Part shown: positions 40,480 through 49,344 of the stretch, one piece after another
Position numbering within the stretch: the first letter of the stretch is position 1
How the letters are laid out: each line of letters begins with the position of its first letter
Virus record (IMG/VR): IMGVR_UViG_3300010373_000055
Location: 1 to 56,732 of that record
Strand: one strand, 5' to 3'
DNA: 56,732 nucleotides
DNA from: a virus
Made by a program: the position numbers and the translations under genes
The notes under the pieces: model-generated
Seen by the model: the letters and a program-made list of their open reading frames with translations, nothing else
What the model was told of the DNA's origin: nothing
Database searches by the model: none

Positions 40480-41154
40480 GTGTTACTGCCGGATTTCCAG
40501 ATAGAGCGCGGAGTTGAGCGCCACAATCTAATCGAGCCGTTCGACAAAGATTGTCTCCAGCCAGCTAGCTACGACTGTAAGCTATCAAATGAGTTCATTT
40601 ATGTCAACCCTCCAGAAAAAGAAATCAAGGCGCATCCCGACGTTGAGGAAGTGGTTGACCCTCTAAACTTGCCGAACGCATCCGTAGCGTCCGAATGGAT
40701 GAAAGTAAAGACTGAATGGTTTGTGATAATGCCAGGGCAGTTTGTACTCGCCAGCACGCAGGAGTTCTTCAACTTCCCTTCGCACACTGCCGGACGTGTT
40801 GAGGGTAAGTCCTCGCTAGGGCGGTTGGGCCTGCTTGTGCACGTTACGGCGGGGTTCTTCGATCCCGGATTCAAAGGCACCGCAACGCTGGAGATTGTCA
40901 ATCTGTTAGGGCGACCGATCATCCTCAAAAAAGGCATGAAAATTTGCCAGATGTCCTTCCTCATGCTTGCTAGTGAAGTTAGCAAAATGTATGATGGACA
41001 ATATCAGGGAGACAAAGGCGCAGCAGTAAGTCGATACAAGAGCCTAGTTGGCCCTGTCGAGGAGGGTCAGGAGTTTGGCAAGCCTACAAGGAAAGAAGTC
41101 TTGGACAAACAGCTTATTCCACATGCGACAATAGATATATCTCGCATGGAGTAA
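40480..41154 (+). CDS. dcd: dCTP deaminase family protein (Dcd/dUTPase fold)
   Basis: A 224-residue enzyme. Signature motifs are LQPASYDCKL (about residues 26-35), GRVEGKSSLGRLGLLVH, and TAGFFDPGFKGTATLEI with the likely catalytic Glu. These are hallmarks of the trimeric Dcd/Dut fold, with the GKSS..R motif typical of deaminases, which turn dCTP into dUTP (or dUMP in bifunctional forms) toward thymidylate. That suits the ThyX gene downstream. The start is GTG 40480 with GGAGG upstream. Activity as deaminase versus dUTPase cannot be fixed from sequence. Confidence 0.75.
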   Translation: MLLPDFQIERGVERHNLIEPFDKDCLQPASYDCKLSNEFIYVNPPEKEIKAHPDVEEVVDPLNLPNASVASEWMKVKTEWFVIMPGQFVLASTQEFFNFPSHTAGRVEGKSSLGRLGLLVHVTAGFFDPGFKGTATLEIVNLLGRPIILKKGMKICQMSFLMLASEVSKMYDGQYQGDKGAAVSRYKSLVGPVEEGQEFGKPTRKEVLDKQLIPHATIDISRME

Positions 41155-41156
41155 CA

Positions 41157-41348
41157 ATGCTTGCCTGGTGGAACATAGAGGGTACTTACGAGTCTGCACT
41201 TGTGGCCGCTGAGGATGCGATAGAAGCCATGGAGCTAATTCGATTCCACAATAACTACGGAGGGACATGGAGGTTTGCAACACCAAAGCGTGTCAAATTG
41301 CCAGGGCCACCAACTGTGGCAGGAGTGTACCATTACTATGGTGAGTAA
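41157..41348 (+). CDS. hypothetical protein, 63 aa
   Basis: A small protein (NIEGTYESALVAAEDAIEAM) ending in an aromatic stretch (VAGVYHYYGE). It overlaps the start of the nuclease gene. No family is recognised. Confidence 0.5.
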   Translation: MLAWWNIEGTYESALVAAEDAIEAMELIRFHNNYGGTWRFATPKRVKLPGPPTVAGVYHYYGE

Positions 41349-42332
41349 CGATTTACCTCTATTGCGAACGTCGGAGCGCATGGCATACCAGAAGTGTCGG
41401 TGGGCTTGGTGGCATGAGTATGTCGAATGTCAGCAGCCGTCTACCGCTGCTCCTGCCCTGCGCTTCGGCCATCTAATCCACAAGACTCTAGAGGCGTACT
41501 ACATCAAAGGTTCTAAGCGAGCCAAGATTGATCTTGCTGATTACTTTTTGTTACTGTACGAAAAAGAGTTGAAGCAGGCAGAAAAGGGAGGCTTCCGCGA
41601 TGCCGATGGGCAGTGGAATAATGCCGCCGATCTAGGCGCGGTAATGATGGAGGGTTACGTCGAGAAGTACGGGGACGACGAACGCTGGCGCGTACTCGCC
41701 ACAGAGATGCCTTTCAAGGTTCCCGTTATGCACCCCAGGACAGGCAAGCCGTGGTTTACTACGTCGGCATAATCGACTTGGTTGTAAAGGACACACAGAC
41801 AGGGTTTATCTTTCTAGTGGACCACAAGACTACTAAAGATGATCCGACCAAACAGCCCTTCCTCACACTAGACGAGCAGGCAGGCGCATATTGGCGGTAC
41901 GGTCGGCAGTTCTTGTATGACAACGGTATACTCAAACCTACAGGGCATGGTCTCAACGGTATTCTCTTCAACTTTATGAAGAAGGCTGAACCAGACGTGC
42001 GCAAGAAAAACAAGGAGGGTTACAGTCTCAATCAGGATGGTAAAGTTAGTAAGCAGCAGCCGGGAGCGCTGTTCTTCAGGCATCCGGTATTTCGTAACGA
42101 TGCCGAAGGGCAGCGCGTAGGCGAAAGGGTGCTGAGCCAGTACAGCGAGATTCGCAAGGCACGTCGGCGGCAGATGGCAATTTACAAGAGTCCAAGCAAG
42201 ATGAACTGTGGTACATGCTCATACCGGGATATCTGCGAACTTCATGAGAGCGGAGCAGATTGGAAAAGTATGCGCAACGCAACAATGGGCGAATGGGAAC
42301 CTTACAGTGAGCACGAGTTGGAGGCTGCATGA
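41338..42332 (+). CDS. PD-(D/E)XK nuclease of the Cas4/RecB type, frameshifted
   Basis: From ATG 41338 the frame gives SERMAYQKCRWAWWHEYVEC and FGHLIHKTLEAYYI, the N-terminal region of Cas4/RecB-like exonucleases, then ends at 41772 after HPRTGKP. A shifted frame continues with VVYYVGIIDLVVKDTQTGFI and LVDHKTTKDD, the D...DHK core of the active site, and ends with CGTCSYRDIC, a cysteine cluster fit for an iron-sulfur site. One missing base near 41748-41751 explains the break. The intact protein would have about 331 residues and would act as exonuclease in recombination. Confidence 0.75.
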
Positions 42333-42523
42333 TGCACAAAAAGCGCGAGCAGTGTGGGCTAATGTATTTGGCACCTGCAATCGACCCATTCGAGCCACCG
42401 GAACAGGTGCATGTCCTACCGCTCTATGCTTTGATAATGGTTCCTGCTACATCGCTTCCAGATGGTAGTTATATGTTAGACCACATACATGCAGAAGTTG
42501 TCGGACAGATGGTGATGAACTGA
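42329..42523 (+). CDS. hypothetical protein, 64 aa
   Basis: A hydrophobic-centred small protein (MYLAPAIDPFEPPEQVHVLP; LYALIMVPATSLPDGSYM). The start ATG 42329 overlaps the nuclease stop, and the stop shares one base with the next frame. Not recognised. Confidence 0.45.
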   Translation: MMHKKREQCGLMYLAPAIDPFEPPEQVHVLPLYALIMVPATSLPDGSYMLDHIHAEVVGQMVMN

Positions 42524-42741
42524 TGAGGTGTGGAGGCAAGTTACCTCATATTGGGCGACCCCCGATAAGCGACCTCGTAGCTTGTCTCCACACGTCACCA
42601 GTCCTGCCAATTGGACGACGTATCCGCTTCGGCCTTCGCCTCAGCGCACTTGCATGGGGCGCGACGATCATGGGCCATAGGATAAGATGCACGACTGCGC
42701 CGTTTGCTCCTTTTCGTCTTACGGTCGCATCTCGGATATAA
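42523..42741 (+). CDS. doubtful small protein, 72 aa, over a strong RNA stem
   Basis: The frame starts in a TGATG overlap but its product is odd for this genome: rich in Pro, Arg, Cys and hydrophobic residues (GRRIRFGLRLSALAWG), and it covers the inverted repeat at 42528-42593. It may be a real small gene, a frameshifted one, or non-coding. No family is recognised. Confidence 0.25.
   Translation: MRCGGKLPHIGRPPISDLVACLHTSPVLPIGRRIRFGLRLSALAWGATIMGHRIRCTTAPFAPFRLTVASRI
42528..42593. other. 13-bp inverted repeat with 40-base loop
   Basis: GTGTGGAGGCAAG (42528-42540) faces CTTGTCTCCACAC (42581-42593). As RNA all 13 positions pair, one of them as G-U. The loop holds a GGG/CCC mini-hairpin. It does not fit tRNA geometry. 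It could be a small RNA, a leader element for the ATPase gene at 42759, or a binding site. Confidence 0.5.
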
Positions 42742-42758
42742 AACCGGAGGTAGTCAAA

Positions 42759-43535
42759 ATGTTACATCCAGGAATAACCGATCTACAGTCCACAGGAAAG
42801 TGCAACCTTTTCTTGTATGGAGACCCAGGGGTCGGTAAGACCAAAATGATTGGAGGGTGGGATAAAACTCTAATCATTCGACCTCCCACCGACCACACAG
42901 ATTCGATCCCGCGCACAAGCAAGGCAAAGGAGTGGGTTGTGGAGCGATGGGAGGAAATGGACGAAGTTGAGGAGTTCGCAAGGCACAACCCCGGAGCTTT
43001 CGATTGGTTCTGGCTCGATAGCATCTCGTTGATGCAGGATCACTTGCTGTACGACGTGATGGCGTTTGTCGAAGCCGCCAAGCCGCACCGTAAGGGCGGG
43101 CCGATAGATCAGGGTGAGTATCAGGCGAACTTTGTACGCATTACCAAATGGGTACAGCAGATGGTTGGGATGCCAGGATTCAATTTCGGAATGACTGCGC
43201 ATCCTGCCGAGTTACCCGACAATCTAGGTGTGAAACTAAAGCGCCCTTGGATACAGGGTAAAAACATGAGCTTCAAGATAAGTGGGTTCATGAACATTCT
43301 CGCTTATATGGAGGTAGTCGAATCGAAAGGAGAACAGCGCCGTGTGTTGCGTCTCGACAAGACGAAAGTCTACGATGCTAAGGATCAGTTTGGTATAGGT
43401 AAAGAAGGTCGGATGGTCGATCCTTCGATGAGCAAGATAATGGCAGCATTGCCAGAAAACAAGATAAGGCCAAAGCGGACATCCGTTCGTAAAATAAATA
43501 GCGCGCCCAAAAAGCGCGTCATCAAGCGGAGGTAA
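42759..43535 (+). CDS. RecA-like AAA ATPase (Sak4-type recombinase-like)
   Basis: A 258-residue ATPase with a Walker A GDPGVGKTKM (about residues 21-30) and a Walker B-like FDWFWLDSIS (about 83-92), followed by KWVQQMVGMPGFNFGMTAHP. Size and plan match phage Sak4-like single-strand annealing recombinases or their ATPase relatives. The C-terminal tail is basic. CGGAGG before ATG 42759 fixes the start; an upstream ATG at 42687 lies over doubtful sequence. The next gene, a DUF669-like protein, is a usual partner. Confidence 0.7.
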   Translation: MLHPGITDLQSTGKCNLFLYGDPGVGKTKMIGGWDKTLIIRPPTDHTDSIPRTSKAKEWVVERWEEMDEVEEFARHNPGAFDWFWLDSISLMQDHLLYDVMAFVEAAKPHRKGGPIDQGEYQANFVRITKWVQQMVGMPGFNFGMTAHPAELPDNLGVKLKRPWIQGKNMSFKISGFMNILAYMEVVESKGEQRRVLRLDKTKVYDAKDQFGIGKEGRMVDPSMSKIMAALPENKIRPKRTSVRKINSAPKKRVIKRR

Positions 43536-43537
43536 TT

Positions 43538-44359
43538 GTGAAGGTAAAGTATAATGTCAAAGGGGTAAAGGCTAGCTCAGGTAACTTTGAGCCGATCCCC
43601 AAGGGAGTCTATCCATTCACGGTAGAGTCCTGCGAGGTAACAAAGCCTAAAGGCATGGACCAGCGCATTGAGGCGGTCTATGTGATTGAGGACGGCGATC
43701 AGGAGGGGCGCAAGCTGTGGGACTACATAAACTTGGAGTCCGATGAGTCCGCCTGGAAGGTCCGCCAGTTTCTAGAAACATTTGGAATCGTCACTGAGGA
43801 TGAGGAGGTTGGTGAATTTGATCCAGCCGACATTGTTGGTGAAAAAGGCATGGTGCGCGTTGTGCACCAGCCAGGTCGGGCAGGCACGCAGTGGGAGGGC
43901 ACGATCCAGAGCAAGGTCGGCGGCACGTTCGCGCCGGACGGAGACGAGGAGAAGGCCGAGGAGGACCTAGACGAGGAGAAGGAGGCAGAGGAGCCAGAGG
44001 AGGACGCTGAGGACGGCGAGGAGGACGCGGGAGTTGACCTAGACGAGCTAGACCGCGCAGGTCTAAAGGCTCTCATCAAGGAAGAGGAGCTTGAGATCAA
44101 AGTCCTCAAAAAAATGTCAGATGATGACATCCGCGAGGCAATCACCGAGGCCATGTCTGACGATGAGGACGCAGAGGACGAGGATGAGGAGGACGAGGAG
44201 GAGGAGAGCGAGAAGCCCGATTATGACGAGATGAGCAAAGAGGAATTGGTCGCCACTTGCAAGGAGCGCGGACTCAAGACCACCGGCATTGTCAAAATCC
44301 TACGCGCTAGGCTCGTGACGGATGACGAATCAGGAGATAAATCAGGAGACCCTTTCTAG
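43538..44359 (+). CDS. DUF669-like ssDNA-binding-type protein with acidic region and SAP-like motif
   Basis: A 273-residue protein. Residues 1-130 look like the DUF669 family (GNFEPIPKGVYPFTVESCEV; WDYINLESDESAWKVRQFLE), often found beside Sak4 and thought to bind single-stranded DNA. The middle is an extreme run of Glu and Asp. The C-terminus has a SAP-like helix pair (MSKEELVATCKERGLKTTG, then KILRARL) and a second, less regular one before it. GTG 43538 follows GGAGGTAATT. Acidic tails recruit partners in bacterial SSB. Confidence 0.65.
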   Translation: MKVKYNVKGVKASSGNFEPIPKGVYPFTVESCEVTKPKGMDQRIEAVYVIEDGDQEGRKLWDYINLESDESAWKVRQFLETFGIVTEDEEVGEFDPADIVGEKGMVRVVHQPGRAGTQWEGTIQSKVGGTFAPDGDEEKAEEDLDEEKEAEEPEEDAEDGEEDAGVDLDELDRAGLKALIKEEELEIKVLKKMSDDDIREAITEAMSDDEDAEDEDEEDEEEESEKPDYDEMSKEELVATCKERGLKTTGIVKILRARLVTDDESGDKSGDPF

Positions 44360-44363
44360 ACCG

Positions 44364-44705
44364 ATGAACAACGGGGCATTTCATACGAATGACCTAGCGC
44401 TTGTTACTTACCTACACTGTCGGTCGTACAGTCATACCGAAATGCGCAGACCAGCACGCAATGTGGTTTGGTATTTTGAAAATACTAAGGCATTGCAGGA
44501 TGAGTTAGACGAGTACCGCCGAGGCGAGGCCCTGGTGGACCCGATTGAATTCATGAAGGCGCTAGCTAGTGTTCGTGGCGAGATGTTTGAGTACATAAAA
44601 ACCCTCGACGTTTACAGTTGGTATGCGTGCTGTTTCCAAAAAACATCTCGACTTACTCGCCCCATATCTTGTTGGAGAAAAACCTACGATCCGAGGAGAA
44701 GATGA
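44364..44705 (+). CDS. DUF5659-like protein, 113 aa
   Basis: The first 95 residues (HTNDLALVTYLHCRSYSHTE; VVWYFENTKALQDELDEYRR) match a small phage family with a conserved FENT-type strand and a helical end. Its last 28 residues overlap the primase start by 83 bases and look like noise, so the natural end may lie earlier and a lesion is possible. Function unknown. Confidence 0.45.
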   Translation: MNNGAFHTNDLALVTYLHCRSYSHTEMRRPARNVVWYFENTKALQDELDEYRRGEALVDPIEFMKALASVRGEMFEYIKTLDVYSWYACCFQKTSRLTRPISCWRKTYDPRRR

Positions 44706-47439
44706 ACACTGGGAGTGGGATATGTACTGCCCACTCCACGAAGATAATCAGCGGTCCAGTGGAATCAATCTCGACGCAGGTGTTTGGAACTGCCAGAAGG
44801 GATGCGGAGGCGGGAGGGTTATCGACCTTATCGAGCGACGGTCCGAGTGGGTCGATCCTCCCACCGCAGCATCGAATGGACATTCTGGCAGATCAAATAG
44901 CAAACCCCGATCTGCTGAGAAAATCTCTGATGGTGCTGTTGCGGGATGGATTAGTAGCCTATGGGCATCAGATGAGGCAGTCGATGGACTGATGATCGTG
45001 CGTGGGCTCGAAGAGAAAACAATCAAAGACTACGAACTAGGTTGGGACAAGGAACGAAAATGCTATGCGATACCGATACGAAACGCAGACGGAGAGCTAG
45101 TAAATATCCGCCGTTACACATTAAACCCAGGTCCCGGTACTAGGAAGATATGGAGTGTTGCAGGAAAGGGCAAGCCCGAACTCTATCCGATGAAAGTGCT
45201 TGCATCCGATCCACACAACATCATTATCTGCGAGGGTGAGTTAGATGCGCTCATCAGTATCCAGAATGGTTATCCGGCAATTACACGCACGGCTTCGGCA
45301 TCGACTTGGAAGCCAGAGTGGGGCTCTTATTTTCAGGACAGGGTTGTACTCCTCTGCCATGATATGGATTCTGCCGGACAGGACGCCAACCGCAAGGTGC
45401 GCCGAGCACTACAGCGCACCGCACGCGAGATACACACTATCACACTACCATATCCGCTTAGGCCAAAGCACGGCAAGGACCTAACTGACTTCTGGTTAGA
45501 GTATGATAAGCGCGATTTTTGGGAGTTACTAGCAGAAGCCTCCGACCTGTCTCACGCCGAAGAGGAGATAAAGAAAGTTGGCGAGGGACAGGCGGCAGTC
45601 ATTGATGCCTTCGATGCTTCAAATGTCGGCATCCCATTGGAGCTTACTGTAACGATCACAGGTAAGCGCGAGCCGGGTTACAACGTACCGCACAAAAACC
45701 TGCTCACTTGTACCCGCGACGCAGGCGAGAAGTGCGCCGTCTGTCCGCTCTATCCTAAGCACGGCGAGGACGTACTGATTGTACCGCCTAACGACCCTGT
45801 GATCTTGTCGCTAGTAGAGAGCACCGATAAGCAGGTGTTTGAGTTACTACGTGAACTATATGGTATACCCAAATGTAACAAATTGGTAATTGAGACAACT
45901 GACAAGCAGAGTGTTGAGGAGCTATTCGCACGACCGAGCATCGACCACAGCAATGGTAAAGGAGAGGACTACAAGAATATCAAGATAATCTCAGTCGGGC
46001 GGCATGACAGCAGCACCAACACAACCGTCCGTGTTGTCGGCTCTCTCTTCAATGATCCACGGCGGCAGCTAAACAGCTTCCAGGCTTGGGAAATCAATAA
46101 GCTACAGACAAGCGTTGATCACTTTGATGTAACACCGGAGATAGCTAATCAGCTAAAGATATTCCGGCCGAAAAAAGGAGAACGTCCACTAAAGAAGCTA
46201 GGAAGGATAAGCCGTGATATCGCAGCACACATTACGAAGATATATGGTCGCCCTGAGTTGCACGCTGCACTTGATCTTGTTTGGCATAGTGCTCTATCTT
46301 TCGACTTTGACGGTAGCCGTATTGGTCGTGGTTGGCTCGAATTGCTTGTCGTGGGTGATACTCGTACTGGTAAGTCTGAGGCGGCGGAGAAGATTAGCCG
46401 CCATTATCGAGCAGGCGAGATCATTTCCTGTGAGTCCGCGACATTTGCCGGTATTATTGGCGGAGCTAAGCAGTTTGGAGCAGGGCGAGAGTGGACTATC
46501 AAATGGGGAACAGTCCCGCTGAACGACCGCCGTCTAGTTGTGCTCGATGAGGTCTCGGGACTAACGCAGGAACAGATAGCAAAGATGAGCAGTGTACGAT
46601 CTAGTGGCACTGCTGAACTAACAATGATAGAGCAGGAGCGCACTTATGCTAGAACACGACTCGTTTGGCTTGGTAATCCTCGTGATACTAGGATGTCTGA
46701 TTATACCTACGGAGTACGCGCTATCAAGCCACTTATTGGTAATAGCGAGGATATTGCAAGGTTTGATTTTGCTATGTCTGTGCGCTCTGATGAAGTTGGG
46801 AGCGAGGAAATAAACCGGAGCCACGAAGAGAGTAAACTCACCTATGGCTCCGAGGCGTGCAGCATGTTGGTGCGATGGGTCTGGTCGCGTAAGCCCGAGC
46901 AGATACGGTGGGCGAGCGGTGCAGAGGCAGCAGTGTACGACTGCGCTAAAGAGTTCGGCGAGAGATATACAGATGACCCACCGCTGGTACAGTTTGCAAA
47001 TATCCGCGTGAAGATCGCACGGGTTGCGGTTGCGCTTGCCGCCCGGTTGTTTAGCACAGACTCGACATTTGAAAACATCGTTGTGCGCGTTGAGCATGTC
47101 GAAGATGCGATGGCGTTCGTTGATATGCTGTACCGGATGGATGGATTTGGTTACGCAGACCTAAGCAAAGAAGCGATCAAACTCGATTCAAAGGCGCGCG
47201 ACCACAGCAACCTAGATGAGATCAAAGGGTTCTTACAGTCGCGCACAGATGGGCTTGTCGGCTATCTACGGGGCGCTTCAAAGTTCAAGCGCATCGATCT
47301 AGAGGAGGTACTGAACTTAGACCGAGACGAGGCGAAGGGACTAATCAGCACATTGCATGAAAGCGGGATGATCCGAACTGAAGGTGGTTTCTATTACATC
47401 ACAGGGCCATTACATGAGATGCTCAGGGAAATAAAATGA
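44623..47439 (+). CDS. primase fused to MCM-like AAA+ helicase
   Basis: A 938-residue replication protein. A zinc site (CPLH near residues 36-39, then CQKGC near 57-61) opens the primase. TOPRIM follows: IIICEGELDA (Glu near 204) and VVLLCHDMDSAG (Asp near 246 and 248). Residues about 330-560 are of unknown type. The C-terminal ATPase has GDTRTGKSEAA (about 573-583), SCESATFAGIIGG, RRLVVLDEVSG (about 637-647), RSSG and TRLVWLGNPRD, a pattern closer to MCM than to DnaB. It would unwind DNA and lay down primers at the phage fork. Confidence 0.75.
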   Translation: MRAVSKKHLDLLAPYLVGEKPTIRGEDEHWEWDMYCPLHEDNQRSSGINLDAGVWNCQKGCGGGRVIDLIERRSEWVDPPTAASNGHSGRSNSKPRSAEKISDGAVAGWISSLWASDEAVDGLMIVRGLEEKTIKDYELGWDKERKCYAIPIRNADGELVNIRRYTLNPGPGTRKIWSVAGKGKPELYPMKVLASDPHNIIICEGELDALISIQNGYPAITRTASASTWKPEWGSYFQDRVVLLCHDMDSAGQDANRKVRRALQRTAREIHTITLPYPLRPKHGKDLTDFWLEYDKRDFWELLAEASDLSHAEEEIKKVGEGQAAVIDAFDASNVGIPLELTVTITGKREPGYNVPHKNLLTCTRDAGEKCAVCPLYPKHGEDVLIVPPNDPVILSLVESTDKQVFELLRELYGIPKCNKLVIETTDKQSVEELFARPSIDHSNGKGEDYKNIKIISVGRHDSSTNTTVRVVGSLFNDPRRQLNSFQAWEINKLQTSVDHFDVTPEIANQLKIFRPKKGERPLKKLGRISRDIAAHITKIYGRPELHAALDLVWHSALSFDFDGSRIGRGWLELLVVGDTRTGKSEAAEKISRHYRAGEIISCESATFAGIIGGAKQFGAGREWTIKWGTVPLNDRRLVVLDEVSGLTQEQIAKMSSVRSSGTAELTMIEQERTYARTRLVWLGNPRDTRMSDYTYGVRAIKPLIGNSEDIARFDFAMSVRSDEVGSEEINRSHEESKLTYGSEACSMLVRWVWSRKPEQIRWASGAEAAVYDCAKEFGERYTDDPPLVQFANIRVKIARVAVALAARLFSTDSTFENIVVRVEHVEDAMAFVDMLYRMDGFGYADLSKEAIKLDSKARDHSNLDEIKGFLQSRTDGLVGYLRGASKFKRIDLEEVLNLDRDEAKGLISTLHESGMIRTEGGFYYITGPLHEMLREIK

Positions 47440-47648
47440 GTGACGTACCTACATCAAACATGGGCGCTTGGGCTATGCAGAAGCTAGCGTTGCAGCATCC
47501 CGAGCTAACGTTCCATCAGCTTGTAAAGATGATGACTGAGGCGCAGTGGAAAATCGGAGCAGAGACTATTGAGTGTTTGATAGTGTTGCCAGTTGATGAG
47601 AAAGTAGTCAAAATTGAGATAAAGCAGCAGGCCGATGATAAATGGTGA
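47436..47648 (+). CDS. hypothetical protein, 70 aa
   Basis: A small alpha/beta protein (NMGAWAMQKLALQHPELTFH; EKVVKIEIKQQADDKW) that overlaps the primase stop as ATGA. Not recognised. Confidence 0.5.
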   Translation: MSDVPTSNMGAWAMQKLALQHPELTFHQLVKMMTEAQWKIGAETIECLIVLPVDEKVVKIEIKQQADDKW

Positions 47649-47910
47649 GCATCTAATGGAGGCAGAGGAAGCCCTGTCTCGCACCTACAAGCTGGTGGCA
47701 GGGATGCAGGCGCATGAGCGCGTGCTTGCAAGGGCGCGCGTAGACCCTGAGGCTTTCGAGAGCTTCGCTAAGCACCACAAGCAGATATTGTTCAAAGAAT
47801 ACACACCAAATATCGACCCGCGCGACGAAGCCGCCGTAATGACGATGCTCTTGCATTTCTTTGTGGTCGGCGTTGTCGCACAGCGATTGATCGAAGGGAG
47901 GCCAGCATGA
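47635..47910 (+). CDS. hypothetical protein, 91 aa
   Basis: A helical protein (EAEEALSRTYKLVAGMQAHE) ending with a hydrophobic helix (VMTMLLHFFVVGVVAQRLIE) that could be buried or membrane-associated. ATG 47635 overlaps the preceding gene; ATG 47656 is the alternative. It overlaps the next gene as ATGA. Not recognised. Confidence 0.45.
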   Translation: MINGEHLMEAEEALSRTYKLVAGMQAHERVLARARVDPEAFESFAKHHKQILFKEYTPNIDPRDEAAVMTMLLHFFVVGVVAQRLIEGRPA

Positions 47911-48698
47911 GAGTTGCAGTGCTAGGGTGCGGACCTGCGGGCTTGCTCGCGGTACATGCCGCCAAGCTCGCTGGCTATCATGTTGATTGCTATAGTAAGG
48001 ATGAGAAGAGTGTAATGAGAGGCGCGCAGTATTTACATGCACCGATTCCACATCTAACTAATCCAGCTAAACGTAAGACCATAACGTTTGTCAAGGTCGG
48101 CACACGCAAGGGCTACGCAGAGAAGGTGTACGGTAAACCAGATGCACCTTGCAGTTGGGACCTTTTCAAAGAGGGTCCAAAGTCAGCGTGGCCGATAGTA
48201 GCAATGTATGACATGCTGTGGGCGTTGTATAGCCACAAGATTGCACATGCTGCGTTTGGGCATAGAGATTCACCCTTGGCAGATATTGTTTCCGACTATG
48301 ATGTGGTGTTTAGTACGATACCTGCGCGCGTCCTGTGCGTCGATCCAGAGCATCACTTTTTCAACAGCCAGCATGTGGTTTTTACTGGCGGATACGCAGC
48401 TAAAGAACCATTAGCCAGCTTTGAGAATGTAGTGGTATATAACGGAGACCTTAGCAAACGGTGGTATCGGACTAGCCGTATCTTCGGTGTGGAGCAGACA
48501 GAGTACGCAGGGCACCACACCTAGGAACTAAACAGCATTGCTGGTGGCAAAGACGTACTACATGGCTTCAAGCCAATCAACACCAACTGTGATTGCAACC
48601 CTAAAATAATCCGCCTCGGGAGGTTCGGACAGTGGAAGAAGGGAATCCTAGTCCACACCGCATACAAAGGGGCCTGTGATGCTCTGCACGCGCTGTAA
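47907..48698 (+). CDS. FAD-dependent oxidoreductase-like protein with in-frame TAG
   Basis: The N-terminus has a Rossmann nucleotide-binding loop (AVLGCGPAGLLAVHAAKLAG, GxGxxG). The middle contains DVVFSTIPAR and a Tyr/Trp-rich RWYRTSRIFGVEQTEYAG. The frame stops at TAG 48522-48524, but the same frame goes on with GFKPINTNCDCNPK and IRLGRFGQWKKGILVHTAY to TAA 48698, as expected of this phage family, which usually ends in a KP..T.CDC and GR.G.W motif. I therefore give the whole span of about 263 codons. Substrate unknown; nucleotide or base oxidation is a guess from neighbours. Confidence 0.65.
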
Positions 48699-49344
48699 AG
48701 AGATAATCAAGCCTATCGTTGCTATCGACATCGATGGCACGCTAGGAGACTACCATTCGCACCTAATCAATTTCGCCTGTAGCTGGCTAGGGATAGAATC
48801 TAAATCGAAAATGTGGAAGTACGATGGCGCTGAGCATTTTCGTATTTGGTTTTGTAAAACGTTTGAGGTTGATGTAACAACGTTCCGTCTCATCAAGCTC
48901 GCCTACCGCCAGGGTGGGATGAAGCGGTCGATGCCTCTATTTGATTATGCACCAGAGCTAGTCGCAGGTGTACGCGAGGCAGGCGCAGAGGTCTGGCTCA
49001 CCACCACTCGCCCTTACCTACGCTTAGATAATGTGGACCCTGATACACGCCACTGGCTGGCATTATATGGTATCGAGTATGATGGTATTTTGTACGATGA
49101 GGACAAGTACAAAGTGCTAGCTGATCTAGTCGATCCCGAGCGCGTTGTATCGGTACTCGATGACCTACCCGAGCAGTACGACGCAGCAGCGGCAGCCTTT
49201 GGCGAGGACATACCGCTGCTACGCAAGACAGTTTTCAACAGCGGTGTAACTCGTCCCTGGTGGGTGGAGAACCTTCCTATAGCTTCATCAATAATGAAAG
49301 AGTCTATCAAGTATTGGAGGACACACCACGATGCACATAACTGA
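48679..49344 (+). CDS. HAD-superfamily phosphatase, nucleotidase-like
   Basis: A 221-residue enzyme with HAD motif I AIDIDGTLG (about residues 16-24), motif II in WLTTTRPY, and a late acidic pair in VVSVLDDLPEQ. The helical cap region lies between I and II. HAD proteins of this size in phages often act as 5'-nucleotidases, which fits the nearby nucleotide genes. A C-pair (CTRC) precedes motif I. It starts inside the end of the oxidoreductase frame, at ATG 48679. Confidence 0.7.
   Translation: MLCTRCKEIIKPIVAIDIDGTLGDYHSHLINFACSWLGIESKSKMWKYDGAEHFRIWFCKTFEVDVTTFRLIKLAYRQGGMKRSMPLFDYAPELVAGVREAGAEVWLTTTRPYLRLDNVDPDTRHWLALYGIEYDGILYDEDKYKVLADLVDPERVVSVLDDLPEQYDAAAAAFGEDIPLLRKTVFNSGVTRPWWVENLPIASSIMKESIKYWRTHHDAHN

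Noticed and set aside
42601-42640. tRNA D-arm-like GTCC-loop-GGAC on the minus strand
   Set aside because: No T-arm or anticodon arm of the right geometry follows, and the 13-bp stem nearby does not match an acceptor stem layout.
6597-48698. Alternative genetic code with TAG, TGA or TAA read as an amino acid
   Set aside because: All three stops end many normal genes in the window at the expected place, often as part of ATGA or TAATG overlaps, and three different stops occur in-frame. One reassignment cannot explain them.
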